The notes under the pieces were generated by a model. That model did no database searches and had not been told where the DNA came from. It worked only from the letters and a program-made list of their open reading frames with translations. A program made the position numbers and the translations under genes. Positions 18,301-27,631 of a stretch of 47,099 nt of DNA are shown one piece after another. How positions within the stretch are numbered: the first letter of the stretch is position 1; the number at the start of each line of letters is the position of its first letter. Origin of the DNA: Allobacillus saliphilus (GTDB lineage: Bacteria; Bacillota; Bacilli; Bacillales; Alkalibacillaceae); contig NZ_JAGSIE010000030.1 of the NCBI RefSeq assembly GCF_018138385.1, forward strand, positions 1 through 47,099. The letters run 5' to 3'.

Positions 18301-19248
18301 ATGAATCAATCAAATATAGTCAAAGATGGGGCCATTAATGGCCTTGTATTTTTATTACTTATGCTAATCACGATTTTCTTCCCTATCATAAATTTTATTA
18401 CCGTATTCTTATTGCCAGTACCGTTCGTCTTAATGACGAGAAAATATGGTTGGAAGGCAGGAGCGATCCTATTCGTGATTGTAGGTATCATTAGTGCATT
18501 CCTGCTAACCTATATTTCCGTTCCACTTGTTCTTTTGGTGGCGATCGGAGGTATTGCCATTGGAGCTTCCATAAGAGCAGAAAGCAGCCCATATGAAACA
18601 TGGGCGGCAGGAGCAGCTGGCTTTGCAGTAGGTTTTGGATTGTTGTTTTTAGTAACACAGTTTGTGTTCCAAGTTAATTGGATGGATGCTATTAACCAAG
18701 GGATTGAAGATTCTTTCTCAACCTCTGAGGAATTCATTCAGACAATGCAAATCAACTTTGATGAAGAAACGTTGGAACTGGCAAGGGAACAAGCAAAAAG
18801 TCTTGTGAGTCTCATTCCAACTTTTATGATGATTATCTCAATCGTAATGGCTTTACTTGCACAATGGGTGAGTTATCGTTGGATCAATCGGAAAGAAGAT
18901 ACATCGTACCGATTTCCGAAGTTCCGCTATTTAACCTTTCCAACATCATTGATTTGGTATTACTTAGTTGCCATTGTTTTGACCTGGATGAACACCGATC
19001 CGAGTGACACGCTCTATTTAGCCGGTGTGAATTTATACGCCATGATTGGTCTGTTATTAGTCGTTCAAGGAATTTCGTTTATTGTTTTTTACGTCCATCA
19101 TAAAAAATGGCCAAAGTTCATTCCTTTTGCTATTGTTGCTGGTTTAGTGTTATTTCCTTTTTTACTCCTGTATCCTTTACGGATTTTAGGTATAATTGAC
19201 TTAGGTTTCCAATTACGTAGTCGTTTATCGAATCAAGGGGACCAATAA
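18301..19248 (+). CDS. yybS: YybS family membrane protein (DUF2232)
   Basis: 315 residues with about eight transmembrane segments, four or five before residue 130 and the rest after 170, separated by a soluble, acidic stretch (QGIEDSFSTSEEFIQTM). The DUF2232/YybS family may be a membrane transport component; the true role is unknown. Position directly upstream of gdpP is conserved in Bacillus. AGAGGTG lies upstream of the ATG. Co-transcription with gdpP is likely as only 37 bp separate them. Confidence 0.9.
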   Translation: MNQSNIVKDGAINGLVFLLLMLITIFFPIINFITVFLLPVPFVLMTRKYGWKAGAILFVIVGIISAFLLTYISVPLVLLVAIGGIAIGASIRAESSPYETWAAGAAGFAVGFGLLFLVTQFVFQVNWMDAINQGIEDSFSTSEEFIQTMQINFDEETLELAREQAKSLVSLIPTFMMIISIVMALLAQWVSYRWINRKEDTSYRFPKFRYLTFPTSLIWYYLVAIVLTWMNTDPSDTLYLAGVNLYAMIGLLLVVQGISFIVFYVHHKKWPKFIPFAIVAGLVLFPFLLLYPLRILGIIDLGFQLRSRLSNQGDQ

Positions 19249-19285
19249 TAAAACTGATGTCAGTCCATTAGGAGATGACGTTATT

Positions 19286-21259
19286 ATGAAAGATATAAAG
19301 AAACTGATTATCAATAAATATATTTGGTTTTTATACGTCGTAGCTACGGCGTTAGCCATTGTGACCATTTTTTATGAGTGGTTTATTGGAATTGCGTTAA
19401 CAGCGGTTCTCATCATTATTATCATTCTATCTTTGCGTGCAGAAGACCGGTTAAGAAGGCGAACGGAGCAATATGTCTCGACATTATCTTATCGAGTGAA
19501 AAAGGTCGGCGAAGAAGCTTTACTGGAAATGCCAGTGGGAATTATATTGTATAGCGAAGATCGGGAAATTGAATGGGCGAATCCATATTTAAATGACTTC
19601 ATTGATAAGGATCAATCGATTATTGGGCAATCACTATCTCATGTTTCCGAAACACTTTTATCTATGGCAAACAGTGAGACGGATGAAGAGTGGGTAGCCA
19701 TCCATGATCGGAAATTCCATTTAATCCATAAAAGAGATCACCGTTTGATTTATTTGTTCGACCGCACAGAACAAATTGAAATTGAGAAGAAACATCAGGA
19801 TGAAGAGTCTGTCCTGGCGATTATTTACTTGGATAACTATGATGAATTGACACAAGCAATGGATGACACGTCGAAAAGTCAGCTGAATTCACAAGTGACA
19901 TCCTTGTTGAATAATTGGTCAAAAGACCATGGCATCTTTTTAAAACGGACGTCTTCCGATCGTTTCCTTGCTGTCATGAACCAAGAAATTTTATCACAAC
20001 TTGAAAAGACGAAATTTGAAGTTTTGGATGAGGTACGTGAATTGATTTCCGATCAAAATGTAAGCTTGACTTTAAGTATCGGAGTCGGAAAGAATGCAAA
20101 CAGCTTACCTGAGCTCGGTACGCTCGCTCAATCGAGTTTAGACTTAGCTCTCGGGCGTGGTGGTGACCAAGTTGCGGTGAAAGATGAGTCTGGAAAAGTA
20201 AAATTCTTCGGGGGAAAAACGAACCCGATGGAAAAGCGTACACGTGTTCGTGCGCGAGTTATTTCCCACGCATTGCGTGAATTAGTGAAGGCCAGTGACC
20301 AAGTACTCGTTATGGGCCACCAAATGCCAGACATGGACTCCATAGGCTCATGTATTGGGATTTTAAAATTAGCACAACAAAATAATAAAAACGGTTATGT
20401 CGTGTTTGACCCAGACGGTAACAATACAGGTGTCAATCGATTGATAGACAGAATTAACAAAGACGAAGAACTCTCTCGTTGGTTCGTTACACCAGAGGAT
20501 TCTTTGGAAATGCTAACGAAAGATACGCTCGTCATTGTCGTGGATACGCATAAACCATCCATGGTTATGGAAGAGAAACTGCTTAACCGGACAGATCATG
20601 TCGTAGTTATCGATCATCACCGCCGTGCACAAGAGTTTATCGAAGACCCAACATTGGTTTATATGGAACCATATGCGTCTTCTACGGCTGAATTGGTGAC
20701 AGAGTTACTTCAATACCAAGACGGTCCGTTGAAATTCAATGTTCTAGAAGCTTCATCATTACTTTCTGGAATAATCGTCGATACGAAATCGTTTGCTCTG
20801 CGTACAGGTTCAAGAACGTTCGATGCAGCATCCTATTTACGTTCAAAAGGGGCAGACACTGTATTTGTTCAAGAGCTGTTGAAAGAAGATATTGATGTGT
20901 ATATCAAACGGAGTGAATTGATTAAAAATGCTGAGATTTATAAGCAAGGAATCGCCATTTCTCGTGCTGAAGAAGGCGAACCATATAGTGCAGTAATTAT
21001 TGCTCAAGCAGCAGACACCTTGCTGACGATGACAGATGTACGTGCAGCTTTTGTCGTGTCTGAGCGCTCTGATGGAAAAGTCGGAGTCAGCGCCCGGTCA
21101 CTTGGTGAAGTGAATGTGCAAGTCATTATGGAGAGTATGAATGGTGGTGGTCACTTGACGAACGCGGCTACTCAATTGGAAGATACAACAATTGACCAAG
21201 TGGTTGAGCAATTACAAGGGATCATCGATGAATACTTAGGGGAGGATGAGAACGAATGA
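19286..21259 (+). CDS. gdpP: Cyclic-di-AMP phosphodiesterase GdpP
   Basis: 657 residues. GdpP hydrolyses c-di-AMP to pApA and so affects potassium and osmotic balance, wall integrity and beta-lactam tolerance. Two membrane helices occupy about 10-55, a PAS-like domain about 80-160 and a degenerate GGDEF domain about 175-305. The DHH domain has [11 protein letters not shown] near residue 344 and DHHRR at 443-447. The DHHA1 part carries GGGHLTNAA near 618. All metal-binding residues I can recognise are present. It overlaps the rplI start by four bases (ATGA). Confidence 0.96.
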   Translation: MKDIKKLIINKYIWFLYVVATALAIVTIFYEWFIGIALTAVLIIIIILSLRAEDRLRRRTEQYVSTLSYRVKKVGEEALLEMPVGIILYSEDREIEWANPYLNDFIDKDQSIIGQSLSHVSETLLSMANSETDEEWVAIHDRKFHLIHKRDHRLIYLFDRTEQIEIEKKHQDEESVLAIIYLDNYDELTQAMDDTSKSQLNSQVTSLLNNWSKDHGIFLKRTSSDRFLAVMNQEILSQLEKTKFEVLDEVRELISDQNVSLTLSIGVGKNANSLPELGTLAQSSLDLALGRGGDQVAVKDESGKVKFFGGKTNPMEKRTRVRARVISHALRELVKASDQVLVMGHQMPDMDSIGSCIGILKLAQQNNKNGYVVFDPDGNNTGVNRLIDRINKDEELSRWFVTPEDSLEMLTKDTLVIVVDTHKPSMVMEEKLLNRTDHVVVIDHHRRAQEFIEDPTLVYMEPYASSTAELVTELLQYQDGPLKFNVLEASSLLSGIIVDTKSFALRTGSRTFDAASYLRSKGADTVFVQELLKEDIDVYIKRSELIKNAEIYKQGIAISRAEEGEPYSAVIIAQAADTLLTMTDVRAAFVVSERSDGKVGVSARSLGEVNVQVIMESMNGGGHLTNAATQLEDTTIDQVVEQLQGIIDEYLGEDENE

Positions 21260-21702
21260 AAGTAATTTTTACAAAAGACGTTAAAGGTAAAGGAAAAAAA
21301 GGTGAAGTAAAAGACGTAGCAATCGGATATGCGAATAACTATTTATTGAAAAACAACCTAGCTGTTGAAGCGACACCAGGGAATCTGAAACAGCTTGAGG
21401 CGAAAAAAGAGAAACAGAAAGAGCAAGCACAACAAGAATTAGAAGATGCAAAGAAACTTAAAGAAACGGTTGAAAACCTTACTGTTGAACTATCAGCTAA
21501 ATCTGGTGACGCTGGCCGCTTATTCGGATCGATTACGAGTAAGCAAATTGCTGAAGAATTGAAAAAGACACATCAAATCAAAGTAGATAAACGGAAGATT
21601 GAATTGGACGATCCAATTCGTTCGCTTGGTTATACGAATGTACCGGTGAAACTGCACCAAGATGTGACAGCAACACTTCGAGTGCATGTCGTTGAACAGT
21701 AA
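21256..21702 (+). CDS. rplI: 50S ribosomal protein L9
   Basis: 148 residues, starting [31 protein letters not shown], the conserved N-terminal domain, then a long charged connecting helix (about 45-80) and the C-terminal RNA-binding domain with [17 protein letters not shown]9 sits near the L1 stalk and helps keep reading frame. It is coupled to gdpP by an ATGA overlap and is followed by dnaC. Confidence 0.98.
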   Translation: MKVIFTKDVKGKGKKGEVKDVAIGYANNYLLKNNLAVEATPGNLKQLEAKKEKQKEQAQQELEDAKKLKETVENLTVELSAKSGDAGRLFGSITSKQIAEELKKTHQIKVDKRKIELDDPIRSLGYTNVPVKLHQDVTATLRVHVVEQ

Positions 21703-21731
21703 TATGATCCAGGTGGAAAGGGGGGAACGAA

Positions 21732-23093
21732 GTGTCAGACATTACACAAGATCGAACATTGCCTCATAATATTGAAGCGGAACAAGCCGTACTAGGTGCG
21801 ATTTTTCTTGTTCCAGATACAATTGTGACGGCAACTGAAATATTAGAGCCAGAGGACTTCTACCGTGTTAGTCATCAACGTATTTTTTCGATGATGATTC
21901 GTCTGACCGATAAAGGAGAACCCATCGATCTGGTAACCATCACAACAGAGCTAAACGATTTAAAAATGTTGGATGAAGTCGGCGGTGTATCGTATTTAAC
22001 GGATATCGCTAATTCTGTTCCGACAGCTGCCAATATTGAATACTATGCTCGGATTGTTGAAGAGAAATCAACATTACGGAAAATTATTCATGCAGCAACC
22101 GATATCGTCACCAAAACGTACGATGAAGGTGATGAAGTAACCGATTTGCTTGATCACGCGGAGAAAACGATTCTCGATATTTCCCAAAATAAATCATCCG
22201 GACGTTTTCAAAACATCCAAGACGTATTAGTCGGAGTTTATGATAACATCGAACAGCTGCATAATATGGATGAAGAAGTGACCGGCATCGCTACTGGATT
22301 TCGCGATTTAGATTATATTACATCGGGTTTTCAGAAGAACGATCTGATCATTGTCGCTGCACGTCCTTCTGTAGGTAAGACGGCCTTCGCATTGAATATT
22401 GCGCAAAACGTTGCAGTGAACTCGGATGAAAACGTTGCGATCTTCAGTTTGGAGATGGGAGCTGACCAGCTTGTCATGCGTATGCTTTGTGCGGAGGGGA
22501 ATATCGATGCCCAACGCTTACGTACGGGTAAGCTTCAAGAAGAAGACTGGAGAAAGCTAACGATGGCGATGGGTAGCTTGTCCAACGCAGGAATTTATAT
22601 TGATGACACACCAGGTATTAAAGTAAACGAGATTCGCTCCAAATGTCGTCGTCTGAAACAAGAGAGTGGTCTTGGAATGGTTCTCATTGACTACTTGCAG
22701 TTGATCCAAGGAAGTGCGAATAGTCGGGAAAGCAGGCAACAAGAAGTTTCCGAAATCTCCCGTCAACTTAAAGCATTGGCCCGGGAATTGGAAGTGCCTG
22801 TCATCGCTCTGTCTCAGCTTTCTCGTGGAGTTGAACAGCGACAAGATAAGCGCCCGATTATGTCTGACATTCGTGAATCGGGAAGTATTGAGCAAGATGC
22901 GGATATCGTTGGTTTCTTATACAGAGACGATTATTATGATCAAGAATCAGAAAAAGAAAATATTATCGAAATCATTATCGCGAAGCAAAGAAATGGTCCT
23001 GTCGGAACCGTGGAGCTCGCATTCGTCAAAGAATATAATAAATTCGTCGATCTCGATCGCAGGTATTCTGAAGCGGAAATACCGCCCGCATAA
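21732..23093 (+). CDS. dnaC: Replicative DNA helicase (DnaB family, DnaC in Bacillus)
   Basis: 453 residues from a GTG start with a GGAAAGGGGGG-type ribosome-binding site. The N-terminal hairpin domain (about 1-120) has LPHNIEAEQAVLGAIF. The RecA-like domain has Walker A ARPSVGKTAFALN and Walker B LVLIDYLQLI-like MVLIDYLQLIQG, with SQLSRGVEQR and DIRESGSIEQDAD downstream. It is the hexameric fork helicase, loaded in Bacillus by DnaB-DnaD-DnaI, which are not in this window. It ends the yybS-gdpP-rplI-dnaC group. Confidence 0.97.
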   Translation: MSDITQDRTLPHNIEAEQAVLGAIFLVPDTIVTATEILEPEDFYRVSHQRIFSMMIRLTDKGEPIDLVTITTELNDLKMLDEVGGVSYLTDIANSVPTAANIEYYARIVEEKSTLRKIIHAATDIVTKTYDEGDEVTDLLDHAEKTILDISQNKSSGRFQNIQDVLVGVYDNIEQLHNMDEEVTGIATGFRDLDYITSGFQKNDLIIVAARPSVGKTAFALNIAQNVAVNSDENVAIFSLEMGADQLVMRMLCAEGNIDAQRLRTGKLQEEDWRKLTMAMGSLSNAGIYIDDTPGIKVNEIRSKCRRLKQESGLGMVLIDYLQLIQGSANSRESRQQEVSEISRQLKALARELEVPVIALSQLSRGVEQRQDKRPIMSDIRESGSIEQDADIVGFLYRDDYYDQESEKENIIEIIIAKQRNGPVGTVELAFVKEYNKFVDLDRRYSEAEIPPA

Positions 23094-23114
23094 CTTTATG
23101 AACGAATATTGATG

Positions 23115-23141
23115 AACCGCCGGTTATACGGCGGTTTTTTT
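23115..23141 (+). terminator. Intrinsic terminator after dnaC
   Basis: AACCGCCG pairs with CGGCGGTT, followed by a T-run. Confidence 0.92.
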
Positions 23142-23199
23142 GATAGTATTATAATATGGTCAATAAATAGAATAATCCGAACAAAAGGGAGGTTGTAAG

Positions 23200-24162
23200 G
23201 TGTCAGATTACACATTAAACTATGAAGCTGCGAAAGATGAAAAACTTCCATCGGTTTCTCTCAATCTAAATGAATCAACCGCGACAGCAATATACAGCGA
23301 CACGGATTTGCAAGCAGAGTTAATTGAAGCGATTCTGCGTGAGGGGAAGATGAGCGTTTTCGATCGAAAAGAGGGCCTTTACGACCGTTTAACCGTAGCC
23401 GATAATGCTAAATTTTTCCATAAGTGGTTTGGGTGTTCATTTCCTTTTGCCGAGATTCTTGTGATGTTTGGCTTACAAACATGTGCTGACAAACCGTTGA
23501 GTAAATGTACACCATCTGAACTCGCTCGCGTTTATTATGCAAAATATTTTATGATGGATCATTATCCTGTGGTCTTTCATGAGCCAATCCATGGTGTAGA
23601 TTTACATACAACGAATACGTTCATGAATATGCTGCAAAAACTGAAAGAGAACAAAACACCAGTGCTCATCCTAGTTTCCAACCTCGAACATGCACTACTT
23701 CTTAGTGATCTAACGTATAAACTAAAAGAAAATGGTCTCCAAGAAATTGAAGTTGCTCAAGAGGAATTGAGTGAACGTACATCCGAAGCTGAACAAATCT
23801 CAACAACTTCATTAACGACATCTAAATTATATAAAGTCCCGGCTAAAGTAGAAGATAAAATTATCTTATTCGACCCGACGGAAATCGATTATATTGAAAG
23901 CCAGGATGGGAAGGCACAGATTGTTGTAAACTATGAATCTTTTGCATTGGATTCGACGTTAACTGAAATCGAGAAAAAAATCGAACCGTATGGATTTTAT
24001 CGGTGTCATCGGTCGTACATCGTCAACTTGCAGAAAGTGAGAGAAATCATTACGTGGTCAAAAAATACATACTCACTTCGCATCAATAATAAACCGAAGT
24101 CTACCATTCCATTGTCACGCACAAAAATCCAGCATATTCAGGATACATTCAACCTCAAATAA
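23200..24162 (+). CDS. LytTR-type regulator with a degenerate ABC-ATPase N-terminal domain
   Basis: 320 residues from GTG, with GGGAGG upstream. The C-terminal 100 residues form a LytTR DNA-binding domain (DYIESQDGKAQIVV, YGFYRCHRSYIVNLQKV, IPLSRTKIQHI). The N-terminal 180 residues are not a response-regulator receiver. They align with the downstream half of an ABC ATPase. LYDRLTVADN corresponds to LYERLTVYDN of the neighbouring ATPase, LSKCTPSELARV to a decayed signature motif, and VVFHEPIHGVDL to the Walker B and D-loop segment, with the Walker B aspartate replaced by histidine. Walker A is absent, so ATP hydrolysis is unlikely. It probably regulates the adjacent exporter genes. I know LytTR proteins with such ABC-like N-termini exist as a family, with little studied function. 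Confidence 0.85.
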   Translation: MSDYTLNYEAAKDEKLPSVSLNLNESTATAIYSDTDLQAELIEAILREGKMSVFDRKEGLYDRLTVADNAKFFHKWFGCSFPFAEILVMFGLQTCADKPLSKCTPSELARVYYAKYFMMDHYPVVFHEPIHGVDLHTTNTFMNMLQKLKENKTPVLILVSNLEHALLLSDLTYKLKENGLQEIEVAQEELSERTSEAEQISTTSLTTSKLYKVPAKVEDKIILFDPTEIDYIESQDGKAQIVVNYESFALDSTLTEIEKKIEPYGFYRCHRSYIVNLQKVREIITWSKNTYSLRINNKPKSTIPLSRTKIQHIQDTFNLK

Positions 24163-24218
24163 GTACCGTTTAACAAATGTATAAGATATGAACCTCTTTT
24201 CAGCAGTCATTTTAATAA

Positions 24219-24257
24219 GTGAAAGGTACGATTTACGTATCGGTAAGTACATTTCAC
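24219..24257. promoter_or_regulatory. Inverted repeat upstream of the ABC exporter, candidate operator
   Basis: GTGAAAGGTAC at the left and GTACATTTCAC at the right are inverted copies with one mismatch, 17 bases apart. The site lies between the LytTR regulator gene and the exporter it probably controls, about 70 bp before the ATPase start. LytTR domains usually bind direct repeats, so another binding mode or an RNA hairpin is possible. Confidence 0.45.
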
Positions 24258-24325
24258 CTTAGAACTACTGCATTCATACCGGATGCCATATATGATATGA
24301 GTAGATCGCCAAAGGAGGGGTTAAA

Positions 24326-25174
24326 TTGGAAAACGCAATACAAGTTTCTGGCCTAAGAAAGACATTTGGCCAACAAGTTGCCATTGAAGACGTTAGTTTT
24401 AACGTAAAAAAAGGAGAAATATTCGGTCTGTTGGGTCCGAGTGGTTCAGGCAAAACAACAACAATTAAAATTTTAACGGGTGAGCTCAAACAAACAACTG
24501 GTGATGTCCATGTACTAGATACAGATGCATCGTCGTTTGACTCTACTCAGTTTAAATCAAAAATTGGAATTTTATCAGATAACAGTTCACTTTATGAGCG
24601 TTTAACCGTCTATGATAACTTGAAATTATTTTGTAAATTATATGATGCACCATTAGAGCGGATTGATGTCATTTTAGAAGAAGTGAACTTAAAGAATGAT
24701 CGCAACAAAGTCGTATCTAAACTATCAAAAGGAATGAAGCAGCGAATATTGCTTGCGAAAGCGTTAGTTCATCAACCGGAGCTTGTATTTTTAGATGAAC
24801 CGACATCCGCATTGGATCCTGGGAATGTCATACATATTCATCGGGGCCTACAAAAATTAAACGAAGCGGGTACGACAATTTTTCTAACGACTCATGATAT
24901 GGAAGAAGCAACGAAATTATGTGACCGCGTAGCTTTCTTGGATAACGGTAAAATACAAGAGTTAGGCAATCCAGATGAGCTTCGATTTAAATATTCAACC
25001 CATGATTTTCATATCGAAACAACGATGAATGAAAAGTTAGTCTTAGAAAATGATTCCAAAAATGCGGATCAAATTAGAGATTTAATTGCTGCTGGGAAGG
25101 TCAAATCCATACAATCAGATAAACCGACACTTGGAGATGTATTTTTACAGCTTACCGGAAAGGAGCTCGTCTAA
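24326..25174 (+). CDS. ABC transporter ATP-binding protein
   Basis: 282 residues from a TTG start, preceded by AAAGGAGGGG. Walker A GPSGSGKTT is at 37-45, the signature LSKGMKQR lies near 135, Walker B LVFLDEPTSALDP follows, and the switch histidine is in TTHDMEEA. The C-terminal 70 residues are an accessory extension. The gene overlaps the permease by one base, so the two form an ABC-2 type exporter. Substrate is not evident; such pairs export antimicrobial peptides, lipids or drugs. The regulator upstream mimics this ATPase, hinting at cross-talk. Confidence 0.92.
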   Translation: MENAIQVSGLRKTFGQQVAIEDVSFNVKKGEIFGLLGPSGSGKTTTIKILTGELKQTTGDVHVLDTDASSFDSTQFKSKIGILSDNSSLYERLTVYDNLKLFCKLYDAPLERIDVILEEVNLKNDRNKVVSKLSKGMKQRILLAKALVHQPELVFLDEPTSALDPGNVIHIHRGLQKLNEAGTTIFLTTHDMEEATKLCDRVAFLDNGKIQELGNPDELRFKYSTHDFHIETTMNEKLVLENDSKNADQIRDLIAAGKVKSIQSDKPTLGDVFLQLTGKELV

Positions 25175-25866
25175 TGAATACACAACGGATTGGTGCTATT
25201 TTTGAAAAAGATCTTAAGGAATTTAGAAAGAATATGATGTTATTGATGATGCCGGTCATTCCGATTTTTCTTGCCATTATGTATAGTCGAATGGGTGAAG
25301 GGGAGCTACCTGTCTTTTTACTATATCTCATTGTCGGGGCAACCTATTCTGCCGTAACGACGAGTGGGATGATGACGATGATGGCTGAAGAAAATGAAAA
25401 GAAAACATTACGTGGACTCATCCAGTCACCTGCTTCTCTCGCTGATATTCTCATTGGAAAGAGTTTAGTCGTCGGGCTATTCACCTTCATCTCGTTAGTT
25501 ATATCTTTAGCTATTTTAGGCAATGACGAATTTTTAGCTTTTCAACCGATTGTTGGACTAATTCTTTTGTTTCTTTTCTTCCTGCTATTGGGAATCGGCA
25601 TAGGATTGTTTACGAAATCAGTTGCCAACACTTCAGCATATATTATGCCGGTTATGTTTTTATTTGGTTTCACACCGATGATCGAATTTCTGAATCTGGG
25701 AGAGGATAGTATCTTCATCAAGATTGCCGATTACTTTCCGATCATGCAATTGATTGATATGCATGAAACCAATTCATGGACAGCGATCGGTATTGTTACG
25801 ATATGGGTAATAGCTGCTGCTATATTTACATTCATCTGCTTGAAAAAGGTAAGTACAGATAATTAA
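25174..25866 (+). CDS. ABC-2 type transporter permease
   Basis: 230 residues with six hydrophobic segments (roughly 22-42, 47-70, 97-117, 128-150, 155-175 and 202-224). The cytoplasmic MMAEENEKKTLRGLIQSPASLADILIGKSL loop is typical of ABC-2 permeases, where it contacts the ATPase. It is coupled to the ATPase gene by overlap at position 25174 and is followed by a terminator. Confidence 0.88.
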   Translation: MNTQRIGAIFEKDLKEFRKNMMLLMMPVIPIFLAIMYSRMGEGELPVFLLYLIVGATYSAVTTSGMMTMMAEENEKKTLRGLIQSPASLADILIGKSLVVGLFTFISLVISLAILGNDEFLAFQPIVGLILLFLFFLLLGIGIGLFTKSVANTSAYIMPVMFLFGFTPMIEFLNLGEDSIFIKIADYFPIMQLIDMHETNSWTAIGIVTIWVIAAAIFTFICLKKVSTDN

Positions 25867-25883
25867 TTTCATCAAATAATATG

Positions 25884-25938
25884 AAAGTCCCTAGAGAAGA
25901 ATCGTGCCTGAAAAGCGTTCTTCCTTAGGGGCTTTTTC
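25884..25938 (+). terminator. Intrinsic terminator after the ABC exporter
   Basis: AAAGTCCCTA pairs with TTAGGGGCTTT around a long, partly paired arm, followed by T residues. Confidence 0.8.
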
Positions 25939-26026
25939 AATTAGTCATAATACTGTTGTTATTGGTTAAAATAATTCTACTCACTATTAATCGTGAATGA
26001 TGATTATTTCCTTCGACAAATTTCGT

Positions 26027-26042
26027 TATTTCCCAGGAAATA
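26027..26042. promoter_or_regulatory. Probable Noc-binding site (NBS)
   Basis: TATTTCCCAGGAAATA is a 16-bp near-palindrome that differs from the NBS core ATTTCCCGGGAAAT at one central base. noc is encoded in this window. It lies upstream of the purA promoter, where no gene is disturbed. Confidence 0.6.
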
Positions 26043-26119
26043 TTGCATTATATAAGGATAAGCTTAACAAATTACGGAAAAGTGTCAAAAAGCGTACATT
26101 TAAACAGTAATACATAATA

Positions 26120-26163
26120 ATATTCGTATTATCATTGTTTTAATTGATAAATACTGCTAGAAT
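26120..26163 (+). promoter_or_regulatory. purA promoter with a PurBox-like sequence
   Basis: TTGTTT (26135-26140) and TAGAAT (26158-26163) are 17 bases apart, 44 bases before the purA start. Just upstream, the minus strand reads AATACGAATATTAT, which resembles the CGAA-centred PurBox recognised by PurR in Bacillus. PurR normally needs two boxes and I do not see a clear second one at the expected distance. Confidence 0.5.
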
Positions 26164-26206
26164 AATCAATGGTTGTTTAATATCTTAACTTTAGGAGGTT
26201 GTCTAT

Positions 26207-27490
26207 ATGGCAACGACTGTTGTAGTAGGTACTCAATGGGGAGACGAAGGAAAAGGAAAAATTACGGACTTTCTTGCGCAGCAATCTGATGTGGTTGCTC
26301 GATTCCAAGGAGGCGACAATGCTGGTCATACAATTCAATTTGAAGGCCAAACATATAAACTACACTTAATTCCTTCAGGGATTTTTAATGATGATAAGAT
26401 TTGTATTCTAGGAAACGGCATGGTGATTAATCCGAAATCACTCTTTAAAGAAATGGATTATGTTAAAAGCCACGGTGCCGACCTTTCACATTTAAAAATT
26501 AGTAACCGAGCGCATGTCATATTGCCATATCATATGGAACTTGATCGCTTGCAAGAAGAGAGCAAAGGGTCCGATAAACAAATCGGAACGACGAAGAAAG
26601 GAATCGGTCCTGCTTATGCGGATAAAGTTAACCGTATCGGAATCCGTATGGCTGAATTGATCGATCCTGAAACGTTAAAAGAAAAATTAGAAGATATTGT
26701 TGAAGAAAAAAATCATTGGATGAAACATTTTGGCGGAGAGCCATTAGACATTGATGCAATCTATGAAGAATACAAAGCATACGGCGAAACACTTGCCCCT
26801 TATGTAACAGACACTTCAATTATTTTAGAAGAAGAAGTGGAGAAGGGGAATAAAATATTATTTGAAGGTGCTCAGGGTGTCATGTTAGACATCGATCATG
26901 GTACGTATCCGTATGTCACTTCTTCTAGCACTTCAGCTGCAGGTGTTGCAACAGGTAGCGGTATTGGTCCAAACATGATTGAAAACGTCATCGGCGTTTC
27001 AAAAGCTTATACGACACGCGTAGGAGACGGTCCATTTCCAACGGAATTGAGCGGAGATATCGCTCATCAAATTCGTGAAGTCGGTCGCGAGTACGGCACG
27101 ACAACAGGACGTCCACGTAGAGTCGGCTGGTTTGATGCTGTTGTTGTTAATCATTCACGTAGAACAAGTGGTATGACTGCGATTTCATTGAACTGTCTAG
27201 ACGTCCTAACAGGTATCGACACATTGAAGATTTGTGTTGGTTACGATTATGAAGGAGAAAGAATCAACTATTACCCAGCAAACTTACGTCAGCTTGAAAA
27301 ATGCCAACCGGTTTATGAAGAGCTACCAGGTTGGAAGGAAGATATTACGAACGTGGCTTCTTTCGAAGAACTTCCACAAAACGCACAAGCTTACCTTGAG
27401 CGAATTGAGCAATTGACGAAAACGAAAGTAGCTATTTTTTCTGTCGGTCCAGATCGGGAACAGACGATTATTAGAGAGACGATTATATAA
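26207..27490 (+). CDS. purA: Adenylosuccinate synthetase
   Basis: 427 residues, full length. PurA joins IMP and aspartate with GTP to give adenylosuccinate, the first committed step to AMP. The P-loop [11 protein letters not shown] is at residues 8-18, GGDNAGHT at about 37-44, and [18 protein letters not shown] and [13 protein letters not shown] follow. AGGAGG lies upstream of the ATG. It is monocistronic between terminators, and lies between dnaC and the walRK block, as in B. subtilis. Confidence 0.98.
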   Translation: MATTVVVGTQWGDEGKGKITDFLAQQSDVVARFQGGDNAGHTIQFEGQTYKLHLIPSGIFNDDKICILGNGMVINPKSLFKEMDYVKSHGADLSHLKISNRAHVILPYHMELDRLQEESKGSDKQIGTTKKGIGPAYADKVNRIGIRMAELIDPETLKEKLEDIVEEKNHWMKHFGGEPLDIDAIYEEYKAYGETLAPYVTDTSIILEEEVEKGNKILFEGAQGVMLDIDHGTYPYVTSSSTSAAGVATGSGIGPNMIENVIGVSKAYTTRVGDGPFPTELSGDIAHQIREVGREYGTTTGRPRRVGWFDAVVVNHSRRTSGMTAISLNCLDVLTGIDTLKICVGYDYEGERINYYPANLRQLEKCQPVYEELPGWKEDITNVASFEELPQNAQAYLERIEQLTKTKVAIFSVGPDREQTIIRETII

Positions 27491-27561
27491 TATTAGAGCG
27501 TTGCGAAGGAATATGTGATATGGCATGTTAAGTAGCAATATAAAAACATTATGAATCATAC

Positions 27562-27602
27562 CACCCCTGAATGTTAGAGATCTAACTTTCAGGGGTGTTT
27601 TT
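27562..27602 (+). terminator. Intrinsic terminator after purA
   Basis: CACCCCTGAA pairs with TTCAGGGGTG, with an inner TTAG/CTAA stem, followed by five T. Confidence 0.92.
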
Positions 27603-27631
27603 ACCTAAAGTCTACGTATTTGTATAGAAAA

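Noticed and set aside
25867..26206. Purine riboswitch upstream of purA
   Set aside because: I did not find the conserved three-way junction loops of the purine aptamer; a PurR-type operator is the more likely control.
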